A stretch of DNA of 59,404 bases from NCBI GenBank assembly GCA_016649615.1, contig JAENXK010000002.1, positions 1-59,404 on the forward strand, given 5' to 3'. The position numbers and the translations under genes are program-made. The notes under the pieces are model-generated. The model searched no databases. It was given only the letters and a program-made list of their open reading frames with translations, and was not told the DNA's origin. This stretch comes from Thermoleophilia bacterium. GTDB taxonomy: Bacteria; Actinomycetota; Thermoleophilia; Solirubrobacterales; 70-9. This document shows positions 42,475-51,130 of this stretch, one piece after another (within the stretch, counting starts at the first letter, position 1; the number at the start of each line of letters is the position of its first letter).

Positions 42475-45071
42475 CCCAGACCCAGCCCGAGCAGCAGGCG
42501 GCCCTGGACCCGGTCCAGGCCGAGCGCATCGACGGTTTCGTCGACCGTGCCCAGGTCGCCGCCGAACAGTTCCGGACCTTCGATCAGGAGACGGTCGACA
42601 AGATCGTCTGGGCGATGGTCGTCGCCGGACTGGAGAACGCGTTTGACCTGGCCGAGCTGGCAATGCGGGAGACCGGGTTCGGCGTTCTCGAGGACAAGGT
42701 CGTCAAGAACTTCATCGCCACGGAATTCCTCTACGACTACCTCAAGGACAAGCGCTCGGTCGGGGTCATCGACGAAGACGCCAAGCGTGGCATCAAGTAC
42801 GTCGCAGAGCCGATCGGGGTGGTGCTGGCGCTGGTCCCGATCACGAACCCGACTTCGACCGCTCTGTTCAAGTCGATCGTCGCCGCGAAGACGCGCAACG
42901 CGATCATCTTCCGGCCTTCGGCGAGGGCGGCCGACTGCGCCGTTCGCGCGGTGGAGATCCTTCAGGAGGCCGGTGAGGCGGCCGGGCTGCCGCCGAACGC
43001 GCTGCAGGTAATCCCCGACCCGACGCTGGACGTCTCGCAGCATCTGTTCCACCACGACGGGGTCGACCTGATCTGGACCACCGGAGGGCCGAAGGCGGTC
43101 GCCGCGGCGAACGCGGCCGGCAAGCCGACCCTGAGTGTCGGCGCCGGCAATGCACCGGTCTACCTGCACAGGAGCGCCGAGATCGGGATGGCCGTGGTCG
43201 ACATGCTGATCTCCAAGACCTTCGATGCCTCGGTGATCTGCCCGGCCGAGCAGACCTGCGTGATCGACGAGCCGATCTACGACGATGTGGTCGCAGAGCT
43301 CGAGCGCATGGGCGCGCGCATGCTCGACCCCGGGGAGGTGGAGACCCTCTCCCGCCTCGCTTTCGCCCCCGACGGCAGCGTTGACGTGAGCGCGCTCGGC
43401 CAGTCGTGCGTGAACCTCGGGGCGATGGGTGACTTCCCGGTGGAGGAGGGCGTCAAAGTCCTGCTGGCGCCGCTGCCCTCCGACCTGGAGGATCTGGCCG
43501 CCCACCCGCTGATCCAGGAGAAGCTGATGCCCGTACTCGGCCTGGTCCGCTCGCCATCGGTAGACCATGCCGTGGCCACATGCGAACTGGTCACCGAGCA
43601 TGGCGGACTCGGACACACCTCCGCGGTCTACGCGAATGACGAGGCGGTGGTCGAGCAGTTCGCGGCACGGGTCCGCACCGGCCGCATCCTGGTCAATGCC
43701 CCGACCGCGGTCGGGGCCCTGGGTGGCATCTACAACTCGCTCACCCCGACCTTCTCGCTCGGATGCGGCACCTGGGGAGGGTCGAATACGACCGAGAACG
43801 TCAACTACCGCGACCTGCTCAACATTAAGACCGTTTCCTACCGCCAGGCCCCGCCGCAGTGGTTCCGGGTTCCATCCGATACCTACTTCAACGCCGGGTC
43901 CCTGGAGAGCCTGCGGGAGGTATCGGGTTCGCAGTTCCTGATCGTCACCGATGCCGAGGGCGAAGCGCGGGGGGTGGCGGACGAGGTACGCCGCTACCTG
44001 GACGGCACCGGCATCCACGTCTTCTCCGATATCGAGCCGGAGCCGACCGACGAGCAGATCCGCGCCGGCACCGAAGTCCTCGGCCAGTTCGGCTCAGACT
44101 GCATCGTCGCGGTGGGAGGGGGTTCGGTCCTCGACGCGGCCAAGGCGATGCGGCTCTACCACGAGAGCCCCGAGGTTTCACTGCAGGAGCTCTCTCTTCC
44201 TTTTCTCGACGCCCGTAAACGGGTCGCTCACTACCCGGAGGTCGACCACACGGTTCAGCTGATCGCGGTGCCGACGACTTCGGGAACCGGGTCCGAGGTA
44301 TCGCCGGCCGCAGTGATCAGCTCCGAAGGACAAAAGGTCACCCTGGTCGACTACTCACTGGTCCCCGACATGGCGATCATCGACCCGACGCTCACCGTTT
44401 CGATGCCGCCCGGGGTGACCGCCGACACAGGTGTAGACGCACTCACTCACGCCCTCGAAGCCGGAGTGTCGATCTTTGCCTCCGCCTATACCGATGCGTT
44501 CTGCATGCAGGCGATCAACCTGATCATGGACGCGCTTCCCCGGGCCTACGCCGACGGGGCCGACCTCGAGGCGCGTACGGCGATGTCCAATGCCGCGACG
44601 ATCGCCGGCCTCGCTTTTTCGAACGCGTTCGTCGGGGTCAACCACTCGCTGGCCCATTCGGTCGGGGCCCGCTTCGGGATCCCCCACGGCCGGGCCAACG
44701 GCATCTTCCTGCCGCACGTGCTGCGCTACAACGCCTCGGTCCCGACCAAGTTCATGCCGGCGCCCGGGTACTCGACCTACATGGCCCCCGACAAGTACGC
44801 ACAGATGGGCTGGGTGCTGGGTCTGGGGGGCAAGGACATGGATGAACGGCGCGAACGCTTCTTCGACCGCGTCGACGGGTTGCTCGACGCGGTTGACATG
44901 CCGCGCTCACTGGCCGACGCGGGGGTCGGTCGCGAGGAATTCGAGGCCGCGCTGCCCGATCTGGTCAAGGGGGCGTTCGCCGACCCCAGCATGAGGACGA
45001 ACCCCAGGATGCCGATGCTGGCAGAGCTGGCCGGGCTGCTCACCGCCGCCTACGAGGGGCGCCCGTCCTAG
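42462..45071 (+). CDS. adhE: Bifunctional aldehyde-alcohol dehydrogenase AdhE
   Basis: The 869-aa protein joins an N-terminal CoA-acylating aldehyde dehydrogenase (about 20-455) to a C-terminal iron-type alcohol dehydrogenase (about 470-865). Escherichia coli AdhE is 891 aa. The catalytic Cys260 is in FDASVICPAEQTCVIDE, and VLALVPITNPTSTALFKSI and TGGPKAVAAANAAGKP match the NAD site. The alcohol domain has CIVAVGGGSVLDAAKAM, PTTSGTGSEVSPAAVI and the metal ligands in DALTHALEAGVS and NHSLAHSVGARFGIPHG. It reduces an acyl-CoA (classically acetyl-CoA) through aldehyde to alcohol with two NADH, or the reverse, and family members assemble into spirosomes. A GGAGGT site precedes ATG 42462. Confidence 0.95.
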   Translation: MPTTTQTQPEQQAALDPVQAERIDGFVDRAQVAAEQFRTFDQETVDKIVWAMVVAGLENAFDLAELAMRETGFGVLEDKVVKNFIATEFLYDYLKDKRSVGVIDEDAKRGIKYVAEPIGVVLALVPITNPTSTALFKSIVAAKTRNAIIFRPSARAADCAVRAVEILQEAGEAAGLPPNALQVIPDPTLDVSQHLFHHDGVDLIWTTGGPKAVAAANAAGKPTLSVGAGNAPVYLHRSAEIGMAVVDMLISKTFDASVICPAEQTCVIDEPIYDDVVAELERMGARMLDPGEVETLSRLAFAPDGSVDVSALGQSCVNLGAMGDFPVEEGVKVLLAPLPSDLEDLAAHPLIQEKLMPVLGLVRSPSVDHAVATCELVTEHGGLGHTSAVYANDEAVVEQFAARVRTGRILVNAPTAVGALGGIYNSLTPTFSLGCGTWGGSNTTENVNYRDLLNIKTVSYRQAPPQWFRVPSDTYFNAGSLESLREVSGSQFLIVTDAEGEARGVADEVRRYLDGTGIHVFSDIEPEPTDEQIRAGTEVLGQFGSDCIVAVGGGSVLDAAKAMRLYHESPEVSLQELSLPFLDARKRVAHYPEVDHTVQLIAVPTTSGTGSEVSPAAVISSEGQKVTLVDYSLVPDMAIIDPTLTVSMPPGVTADTGVDALTHALEAGVSIFASAYTDAFCMQAINLIMDALPRAYADGADLEARTAMSNAATIAGLAFSNAFVGVNHSLAHSVGARFGIPHGRANGIFLPHVLRYNASVPTKFMPAPGYSTYMAPDKYAQMGWVLGLGGKDMDERRERFFDRVDGLLDAVDMPRSLADAGVGREEFEAALPDLVKGAFADPSMRTNPRMPMLAELAGLLTAAYEGRPS

Positions 45072-45100
45072 CTGTCTGCCGGACGCTCCCGGGTCGGCTG

Positions 45101-46066
45101 TTATCGCTTGACGCGGATGACCACGGACTTCTTGCCGGCGCCGGTCTTCACGGTGACGCGCACCCGCTTGAGCTTGCCGGATCGAGACGCCCGGACGCCG
45201 ATCCGGTTCAGTCTGACCTTGATCCGGGACCTGCCTGACAGAACTCCGAAGCCGGCGCGGCCGAGAAGGCGGTTTCTCTTGATCCTCTTACCGCCGAGCC
45301 GGAATTTCTTGGCTGACTTGACCGCGACCCTGCCGGCCACCCCTCCGGTATTCAGGTTGAGCAGGAGGCTGCGCCCGGAGATCGACGCGCCGAGGATCGT
45401 CGGGCCGCCCGCGGCCGCCGGAGCAGTAACGGTGGGTCCTCCGCCTCCGGGAGCGGGCGGTGTGCCTCCGGGAGCGGGCGGGGCAGTGCCGAGCACCGTC
45501 ACGGTTGCCTGATCGGAGAGCTTTGCGCCCGGTTCCTGAGGAGTGCTCGAGGTTACGTAGGCCGTGTTCACGAATTCGGTCGGAGTTGTCGCCGATCCGG
45601 TTCGGAGCCTCAGGCAGAGCAGGTGGAGGGTCGCGTTCAACGGGGTCCCGGTCGGGTTCCAGATCTTGAAGACCCGGGTAATCGGCTGGGGGTCGTTGCC
45701 CAGCGGGATCAGTCCGTCTTCGTATTCCCATCCGGCGACGACTCCCTTGTAACCGTCGGGGCAGGTCAGCTGCTCGCTGACTACCGCTCCCGGCGCGACC
45801 TCGATCTCCTTGGTGATCGGGGTAAACTCGAGTTGTCCCCCGTTGCTGGTCAGATTGGAGATGCACCGCATGCTCACCGTTGCGATCGCGCCGTCCTGGT
45901 TGATCTTCAGGGTGAACTTGCGGCCGTTCGCGCCGTCGGGCGCGCTCGCGAGCAACCATGTCCGGCTGCCTGAGACCTCGAATTGGCCCCCCAGAATCCT
46001 CGCCTCAGCCGGAGATGATCTTCTGAAACAGCCGAGCCAATACCGCGAAAGATCGGCCGTGCGCAT
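45101..46066 (-). CDS. Secreted-type protein of unknown function, possibly missing its 5' end
   Basis: The 321-codon frame encodes a beta-rich domain (FEVSGSRTWLLASAPDG, ISNLTSNGGQLEFTPITKEI and EQLTCPDGYKGVVAGWEYED). A Pro/Gly-rich linker follows (PPAPGGTPPAPGGGGP), then a basic C-terminal domain ending GKKSVVIRVKR. This layout matches exported Solirubrobacterales proteins, and the C-terminus resembles the end of the protein at 9051. No signal peptide can be found: the N-terminus MRTADLSRYWLGCF is not one. The only start region overlaps the sulfatase start on the other strand by 8 nt, so either the true start is internal or the 5' end has been lost. The domain has Cys residues suited to disulfides. 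Confidence 0.62.
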   Translation of the reverse strand: MRTADLSRYWLGCFRRSSPAEARILGGQFEVSGSRTWLLASAPDGANGRKFTLKINQDGAIATVSMRCISNLTSNGGQLEFTPITKEIEVAPGAVVSEQLTCPDGYKGVVAGWEYEDGLIPLGNDPQPITRVFKIWNPTGTPLNATLHLLCLRLRTGSATTPTEFVNTAYVTSSTPQEPGAKLSDQATVTVLGTAPPAPGGTPPAPGGGGPTVTAPAAAGGPTILGASISGRSLLLNLNTGGVAGRVAVKSAKKFRLGGKRIKRNRLLGRAGFGVLSGRSRIKVRLNRIGVRASRSGKLKRVRVTVKTGAGKKSVVIRVKR

Positions 46067-47681
46067 TCTGCTCGCCGGCCTGGCCGCGGTCGCTCTGTTT
46101 TTTCTCCTGGGGGCTGCCGATCCCGGTTACGGCGAGGCCCGGAAGGCGGATCGGGCGCGGCCCAACATCGTGCTGATCCAGGCCGATGACGCGGTCCTCG
46201 GCGACGTGAAACACATGCCGAACGTACGCCGTCTGATGGTTCGCGGCGGCACCGGGTTCTCCAATTACTTTGTGTCCTACCCGCTCTGCTGCCCGGCCCG
46301 CACGACGCTTCTGACCGGTCAGTTCTCGCACAACCACCGGGTACTCAGCAACTTCCGAGGCAACAGTGGCGGCTACTACACCTTCCGGGACCTGCCCGGG
46401 AAGCTGAACCAGGAAAACTCCCTGGGACCGTGGCTCAAGCGGGCCGGCTACCGGACAGCCATGGTCGGCAAGTACCTGAATGAATACGGGGCGCTCGACC
46501 GGCGTGAGATCCCCCCGGGCTGGGACCGGTGGGCCGCCCTGCTCGACAATTCGACCTACGACTACTTCAACTATGCGATGAACATCGACGGCCGGGTCCG
46601 GTACTGGGGCGACCGCGGCTACGCCGAGAAGCAGCTCGCCCTGGCGCGACTGTTCATCACCGATCCGCCGGAGAGTTTCGGCGAGCTGTTCGCCGGCTTC
46701 CGATCGGTCTTCGTGCCGTTCGACTACTTCGGAAGCCAGAAGAACCGCGACTACACGATGGACGTCGGCGGCGGTTACGCGGCCCGGTTCGTGCGCCGCT
46801 CGGCCCCGGCGAAAAAGCCGTTCTTCCTCTACTACTCGCCACCCGGCCCGCATGCCGAAGACACCAACCACATGCAGGGTCTTCGCCCCGGGGCACCGGA
46901 GCCGGATCCCCGGCCGCCGCAGCGCTACAGGCATACCTTCGACGAAGTGCCGCTGCCGAAACCGCCCTCGTTCAACGAGGCGGACGTTTCCGACAAGGCC
47001 GAAAACCTCAAGTCTCTGCCGTCGCTGAGCGAGGCGCAGATCGGGGAGATGACCGACGACTACCGCGGACGCCTGGGGGCCGTCCGGGCGGTCGACGATC
47101 AGCTGGGCCGGATCGTGCGCGAGCTGCGGCGGGCCGGAGAACTCCGCAACACCTTCATCATCTTCAACTCGGACAACGGCTACCTCCAGGGTGAGCACCG
47201 GCTGTGGGGGTCGAAGTTCCTCCCCTACGAGAATTCGATCAGGGTGCCGACGATCATCCGCGGGCCGGGGGTGAAAGAGGGCGGGAGCCGAACTGGCAAC
47301 TCGATCGACGTCGACCTCGCCCCGACGATCCTCGACATGGCCGGGGCGAAGCCGGGCCGGGTCATGGACGGCGTTTCACTGATGCCGGCCGCCCGCGGGA
47401 AACGCAAGCTGCCACGCCGCAAGGTGCTGCTCCAGGCGATGCGGCCGCTGTTCAGGTTCCACACGCCACTGACCGCGTTCGATCTGCCGTTCTACGGGGT
47501 GCGGACGAACCGGTACAAGTACCTCAACTGGTCATTCGGCGAGACCGAGCTCTATGACATGCGCCAGGATCCGGACGAGCTGGAAAATCTTGCCGCAGAC
47601 CCCGCCTACGCCGGTACGGTCGCCCGCCTTCAGGCAGAGGCGGAACGCCTGAGAAAATGCCGCGGCTCGGCCTGCCGCTGA
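46059..47681 (+). CDS. Secreted sulfatase (formylglycine type)
   Basis: The 540-aa protein starts with a signal peptide (RILLAGLAAVALFFLLGAAD). It has the sulfatase opening RPNIVLIQADDAVLGD with metal-binding Asp pair and the formylglycine site in YPLCCPARTTLLTGQFSHNH (C-x-P-x-R). Further metal and sulfate ligands follow in TAMVGKYLNEYG, FNSDNGYLQGEHRLWGSK and IDVDLAPTILDMAGAKP. Maturation needs a formylglycine-generating enzyme, absent in this window. GTG 46059 gives a good signal peptide, but it has no clear ribosome site. It should release sulfate from an extracellular polymer or small ester; specificity is not predictable. The DUF1330 gene starts 21 nt downstream. Confidence 0.9.
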   Translation: MRILLAGLAAVALFFLLGAADPGYGEARKADRARPNIVLIQADDAVLGDVKHMPNVRRLMVRGGTGFSNYFVSYPLCCPARTTLLTGQFSHNHRVLSNFRGNSGGYYTFRDLPGKLNQENSLGPWLKRAGYRTAMVGKYLNEYGALDRREIPPGWDRWAALLDNSTYDYFNYAMNIDGRVRYWGDRGYAEKQLALARLFITDPPESFGELFAGFRSVFVPFDYFGSQKNRDYTMDVGGGYAARFVRRSAPAKKPFFLYYSPPGPHAEDTNHMQGLRPGAPEPDPRPPQRYRHTFDEVPLPKPPSFNEADVSDKAENLKSLPSLSEAQIGEMTDDYRGRLGAVRAVDDQLGRIVRELRRAGELRNTFIIFNSDNGYLQGEHRLWGSKFLPYENSIRVPTIIRGPGVKEGGSRTGNSIDVDLAPTILDMAGAKPGRVMDGVSLMPAARGKRKLPRRKVLLQAMRPLFRFHTPLTAFDLPFYGVRTNRYKYLNWSFGETELYDMRQDPDELENLAADPAYAGTVARLQAEAERLRKCRGSACR

Positions 47682-47702
47682 CGGAGTAGGGTCAGCGGCC
47701 AG

Positions 47703-48098
47703 ATGGCAGATCCGGCGATTGATCCCACCGCAGACCAGATAGCCGTGCTCACCGCATCGACCGACACCGGGCCGATCCGGATGATCAACCTGCTCCGCTT
47801 CAAGGATGCCGCCGATGGAATCGATGCCGGAGTGAGCGGGGCCGAGGCCTACGGCAGGTACGGCACCGCGGCTGCGCCGTTCCTGGAAAAGGCGGGCGGC
47901 CGGGTGCTGGTCGCCGCTGCCTGCGAAGACAGCATCATCGGGCCCGAGGCCCTCGAATGGGACATGCTGATCGTGGTCGAGTACCCCTCCCGCGAGGCCT
48001 TTGTGGGGATGGTGTCCGACCCCGGCTACCTGGAGATCACCGCCCACCGCACCGCGGCTCTGGTGGACAGCAGACTGGTCCTTTCGAAGGCCGTCTGA
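47703..48098 (+). CDS. DUF1330 family protein
   Basis: The 131-aa protein has the DUF1330 dimeric alpha/beta-barrel pattern: PIRMINLLRFKDAADGIDAG, YGRYGTAAAPFLEKAGGRVL, WDMLIVVEYPSREAFVGMV and DPGYLEITAHRTAALVDSRL. The last is the family's conserved R-x-A-x-x-D-S/T segment. Function is unknown in the family; enzymes of similar fold act on small organic molecules. TAGGGT (47687-47692) lies 10 nt before ATG 47703. A hairpin follows the stop, so it is probably expressed alone or with the sulfatase. Confidence 0.85.
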   Translation: MADPAIDPTADQIAVLTASTDTGPIRMINLLRFKDAADGIDAGVSGAEAYGRYGTAAAPFLEKAGGRVLVAAACEDSIIGPEALEWDMLIVVEYPSREAFVGMVSDPGYLEITAHRTAALVDSRLVLSKAV

Positions 48099-48102
48099 CC
48101 GC

Positions 48103-48123
48103 GCCGGACCCTGCGGGGCCGGC
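48103..48123 (+). terminator. Terminator-like hairpin after the DUF1330 gene
   Basis: GCCGG (48103-48107) pairs with CCGGC (48119-48123), extended by CCC/GGG around a TGC loop with one mismatch. It starts 4 nt after the stop codon and has no T-run. Confidence 0.45.
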
Positions 48124-48239
48124 AGCGCAGGAACCGCGGTCCGGGAGTAGCCTGTAAGGCACCGGGACCGACTCGACCAGTAGCCCGGCGGAGGTGCGAT
48201 TCGTGAGAACGCATGAGACCCACCAGCCAGGAGGCGGCC

Positions 48240-48854
48240 ATGAGCGAGACTGATGAAACCCCGGGCCAGCGGCCGGTACCGCTGCCGGTTGATTCGCCGA
48301 TATGGAAGTCGTTTTTCACAGTCGCGCCGCTGGTGCTGGTCGGGACAATGGAGGCCGAAGGGCACGATCTCGCCCCCAAGCACATGGCGATGCCGCTCGG
48401 CTGGAGCAACTACTTCTGCTTCGCCTGCAGTCCCCGGCACGCGACCCAGCGAAACGCGCAGGATACGGGAGTGTTCACGGTCAGCTTTCCCCGTCCCGAG
48501 CAGATCGTCGAGACCAGTATGGCCGCGGCGCCCCGCCAGGCCGAAGGCGACAAGCCGAGTCTGGCAGCCGTACCGACCTTTCCCGCCTCCGAGGTTGAGG
48601 GGGTGCTGGTCAGGGACGCCTATCTCTGGCTGGAGTGCCGACTGAACCAAGTGGTTGATGGCTTCGGGGCCAACACACTGATCATCGGCGAGGTCGTGGC
48701 CGCCGCCGTCGACGAGCGCTCGATGCGTGCCTCGGAGGGAGATGACGCCGACCTGCTCGCGGAGAGTCCCACGCTCGCCTATCTCGCCCCTGGCCGTTTC
48801 GCCAAGATATCCCAGACGTACTCGTTCCCGTACCACACGAACTTCAAGCTTTGA
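48240..48854 (+). CDS. Flavin reductase-like (DIM6/NTAB) flavoprotein
   Basis: The 204-aa protein fits the FMN-binding split-barrel flavin reductase family. PLVLVGTMEAEGHDLAPKHM and AMPLGWSNYFCFACSPRHAT match the FMN-contacting loop, followed by RNAQDTGVFTVSFPRPEQIV, WLECRLNQVVDGFGANTLII and the final SPTLAYLAPGRFAKISQTYS. It probably binds FMN and reduces flavin, or has become a flavin-dependent oxidoreductase. A GGAGGCGG site precedes ATG 48240. Its stop overlaps the next start by 4 nt (TTGA), so it heads an operon with the M20 peptidase and the P-loop protein. Confidence 0.84.
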   Translation: MSETDETPGQRPVPLPVDSPIWKSFFTVAPLVLVGTMEAEGHDLAPKHMAMPLGWSNYFCFACSPRHATQRNAQDTGVFTVSFPRPEQIVETSMAAAPRQAEGDKPSLAAVPTFPASEVEGVLVRDAYLWLECRLNQVVDGFGANTLIIGEVVAAAVDERSMRASEGDDADLLAESPTLAYLAPGRFAKISQTYSFPYHTNFKL

Positions 48855-50026
48855 CCCCCGACCCGATTGAACTCCTCGGGTGGTTGCGAGATCGCCAAGG
48901 GGAGATGAAGGAACTCCTGATCGACCTCGCCGAGGTCGAATCTCCATCGCTGGACGGCGAAGCCCTGGCCCGGTTACGGACGATGCTGAGCGGCCAGCTG
49001 ACCGGTCTGGGGTTCGAAGTCGAGGTGCTTCCCGGTGTCGAAGGCTGCGATCACCTCCTGGCGACCCCGCCCCCCGGTGGCGGGGACGAGCCGACCCAAC
49101 TTCTGCTCGGGCACTTCGACACGGTCTGGCCGGTCGGCTCGCTGGAAAAGATGCCGGTGACTGAGCGCGACGGCCGCCTGCACGGCCCGGGCGTCTTCGA
49201 CATGAAAGGTGGCCTCGTCCAGATGCTCTACGCCCTGCGCGCCAACGCCGAGTTCGGGGCAGAGATGCCCTGCCGGCCGGTCGTGCTGCTGAACGCCGAC
49301 GAAGAGATCGGCAGCCCGGACTCGAGGCGGCACACAGTCAGGCTGGCCGGGGAAGCGGCCCGCGCCCTGGTCATGGAACCTTCCTACGGACCCCGGGGCC
49401 GCCTGAAGACCGGCCGCAAGGGTGTCGGCCGGTTCACCCTGACGGTGACGGGGGTCGCCAGCCACGCCGGGCTCGACCCCGAGGGCGGAGCCAGCGCGAT
49501 CCTCGAAGCCTCTCACCAGATCGGGCGCCTGTTCGAGCTCAACGACGCAGATCGCGGAGTGACCGTGAACGTGGGGACGATCGACGGAGGCATGCGCCCC
49601 AACGTCGTCGCCCCCGAGGCGGTGGCAGAGATCGAGACCAGGGTCGTGACAGCCGAGGACGCGGTCGAAGTGGAGCGGGCCATCCGGAGCCTCGAGCCGA
49701 CCAGGGACCGGATATCGCTCTCGGTCGAGGGCGAGTTCAGCCGACCGCCGCTGGAGATGTCCCCGCGCAACCGTCTCCTCTGGGAGCAGGCCCGCCTGGC
49801 CGCCTCTGCGCTCGGCCTCGAGATCGAAGACGCTCAGGTCGGCGGGGCCTCCGACGGCAATCTGGCCACGCCCTTCACCGCGACTCTGGACGGACTCGGC
49901 GCGGTCGGTGACGGCGCCCACGCCGATCACGAGCATCTTGTGCTCGACCGCATGCCCGAGCGGGCCGCTCTGCTCGCCGGCCTGCTCTCGAGCCCGCCGG
50001 CAGAATCGGATTCACCAGGTCAGTGA
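48851..50026 (+). CDS. M20-family metallopeptidase (carboxypeptidase G2-like)
   Basis: The 391-aa protein has the M20 di-zinc pattern. His-x-Asp is in LLLGHFDTVWPVGSLEKM, bridging Asp in GPGVFDMKGGLVQML, catalytic Glu-Glu in VLLNADEEIGSPDSRR, then Glu in VMEPSYG and a last His in DGAHADHEHLVLDRMPER. The dimerisation domain lies between about 180 and 300. It should remove a C-terminal residue or an acyl group from an amino acid in the cytosol. Translation probably starts at TTG 48851, which overlaps the upstream stop, giving strict coupling. The next gene starts 5 nt after its stop. Confidence 0.88.
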   Translation: MTPDPIELLGWLRDRQGEMKELLIDLAEVESPSLDGEALARLRTMLSGQLTGLGFEVEVLPGVEGCDHLLATPPPGGGDEPTQLLLGHFDTVWPVGSLEKMPVTERDGRLHGPGVFDMKGGLVQMLYALRANAEFGAEMPCRPVVLLNADEEIGSPDSRRHTVRLAGEAARALVMEPSYGPRGRLKTGRKGVGRFTLTVTGVASHAGLDPEGGASAILEASHQIGRLFELNDADRGVTVNVGTIDGGMRPNVVAPEAVAEIETRVVTAEDAVEVERAIRSLEPTRDRISLSVEGEFSRPPLEMSPRNRLLWEQARLAASALGLEIEDAQVGGASDGNLATPFTATLDGLGAVGDGAHADHEHLVLDRMPERAALLAGLLSSPPAESDSPGQ

Positions 50027-50030
50027 CGCG

Positions 50031-51059
50031 ATGAATACTCCCAGGACAGTGCTCGGAAGCGTCACCCGGATCACCGACTTTGACCGGTGGCACCCCGAGA
50101 TGGAACCGCGGCCGCTGGAGACCTGGGCACGGGGCGACTACGTTGTGGTCGAGATGCTCGGGGACGGGCCCGATTCCTACTCGGTGGAGACCGCTGACGG
50201 CTCGGCTGAGGAACTGTGTCCGGGCGACCGCCTGATCGGCGCGCTCGGCACCCGGGCGGCGACCCTGGAGCTGGTCGGCGACTGGCGGGAGGTCGGCGAA
50301 GACCTTCGAATGCAGACGTTGACCTCGGCCGGCGTGCTCGGCGTCTGCACCTCGGCGGCCTGGCACAGCGCTCAGATGGCGAACGTCAGGTACCTCGGCC
50401 ATGCGGTCAGGGGCGGCCGGGTGTGCTCCATGAAGGGGTTCGTGACGCCGACCGACCCCTGCGAACTCGAGGCCCCGGTGATCCTGATCATCGGCAGCTC
50501 GATGGACGCCGGCAAGACCATCGCGGCAGTCGCGATGATCAGGGAACTGGTCGAGATGGGAAAGCGGGTCGCCGGCGCCAAAGTCACCGGGGTCGGCCGG
50601 CTCCGAGACACTCTGGCCATGCAGGAAGCGGGGGCCTACGTGATCGCCGACTTCGTCGACGTCGGGCTGCCGTCCACGGTGGTGCCGCCGGAAGAATACG
50701 AGCAGGCCCTTCGGCTGCTGATCTCCAAGCTGGCGGCGACCGGGCCCGACATCCTGGTGGTCGAGGCCGGCGCCTCTCCGCTGGAGCCCTACCGAGGCGA
50801 CGTGGCGATGCGGGTCCTCGCCGAAAACGTGGCGATAACGGTTCTGTGCGCCTCGGACCCGTACGCGGTAATGGGCGTGATCGACGCCTTCGAGATGAAG
50901 CCCGATCTGGTCTCGGGCCGATCGACGGCCACCGAGGCGGGCGTCAGGCTGATCGACCGGCTGGTCGGAATCCCGGCGCTGAACATGATCGAGCGGGACA
51001 GCGGCCCGGAGGTCGCCGAGTTTCTCCGCGAGAACCTGCCGGCCAGTTTCTTTTCCTGA
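50031..51059 (+). CDS. P-loop NTPase resembling the DUF1611/DgcN family
   Basis: The 342-aa protein has an N-terminal substrate-type domain (residues 1-140) and a P-loop domain with IIGSSMDAGKTIAAVAMIRE, where GSSMDAGKT is Walker A. Later motifs are VAGAKVTGVGRLRDTLAMQE, DILVVEAGASPLEPYRGDVA and VLCASDPYAVMGVIDAFEMK. Size, domain order and motif spacing resemble DUF1611 proteins such as DgcN, which work with an epimerase on D-glutamate. That identity is tentative, and no epimerase gene is adjacent. Coupling to an M20 peptidase suggests ATP-dependent handling of an acyl-amino acid or dipeptide (inference). Confidence 0.6.
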   Translation: MNTPRTVLGSVTRITDFDRWHPEMEPRPLETWARGDYVVVEMLGDGPDSYSVETADGSAEELCPGDRLIGALGTRAATLELVGDWREVGEDLRMQTLTSAGVLGVCTSAAWHSAQMANVRYLGHAVRGGRVCSMKGFVTPTDPCELEAPVILIIGSSMDAGKTIAAVAMIRELVEMGKRVAGAKVTGVGRLRDTLAMQEAGAYVIADFVDVGLPSTVVPPEEYEQALRLLISKLAATGPDILVVEAGASPLEPYRGDVAMRVLAENVAITVLCASDPYAVMGVIDAFEMKPDLVSGRSTATEAGVRLIDRLVGIPALNMIERDSGPEVAEFLRENLPASFFS

Positions 51060-51130
51060 CCGGCGCCGGAGAGCACCGCGATCCGTTCCGTATTGAGGGG
51101 GTCGTAAGGCCGTCGGCGTAGATTGTGTGC

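Noticed and set aside
46005-47198. A 397-codon minus-strand open frame opposite the sulfatase
   Set aside because: The sulfatase on the plus strand has its full motif set; the antisense frame has no domain features.
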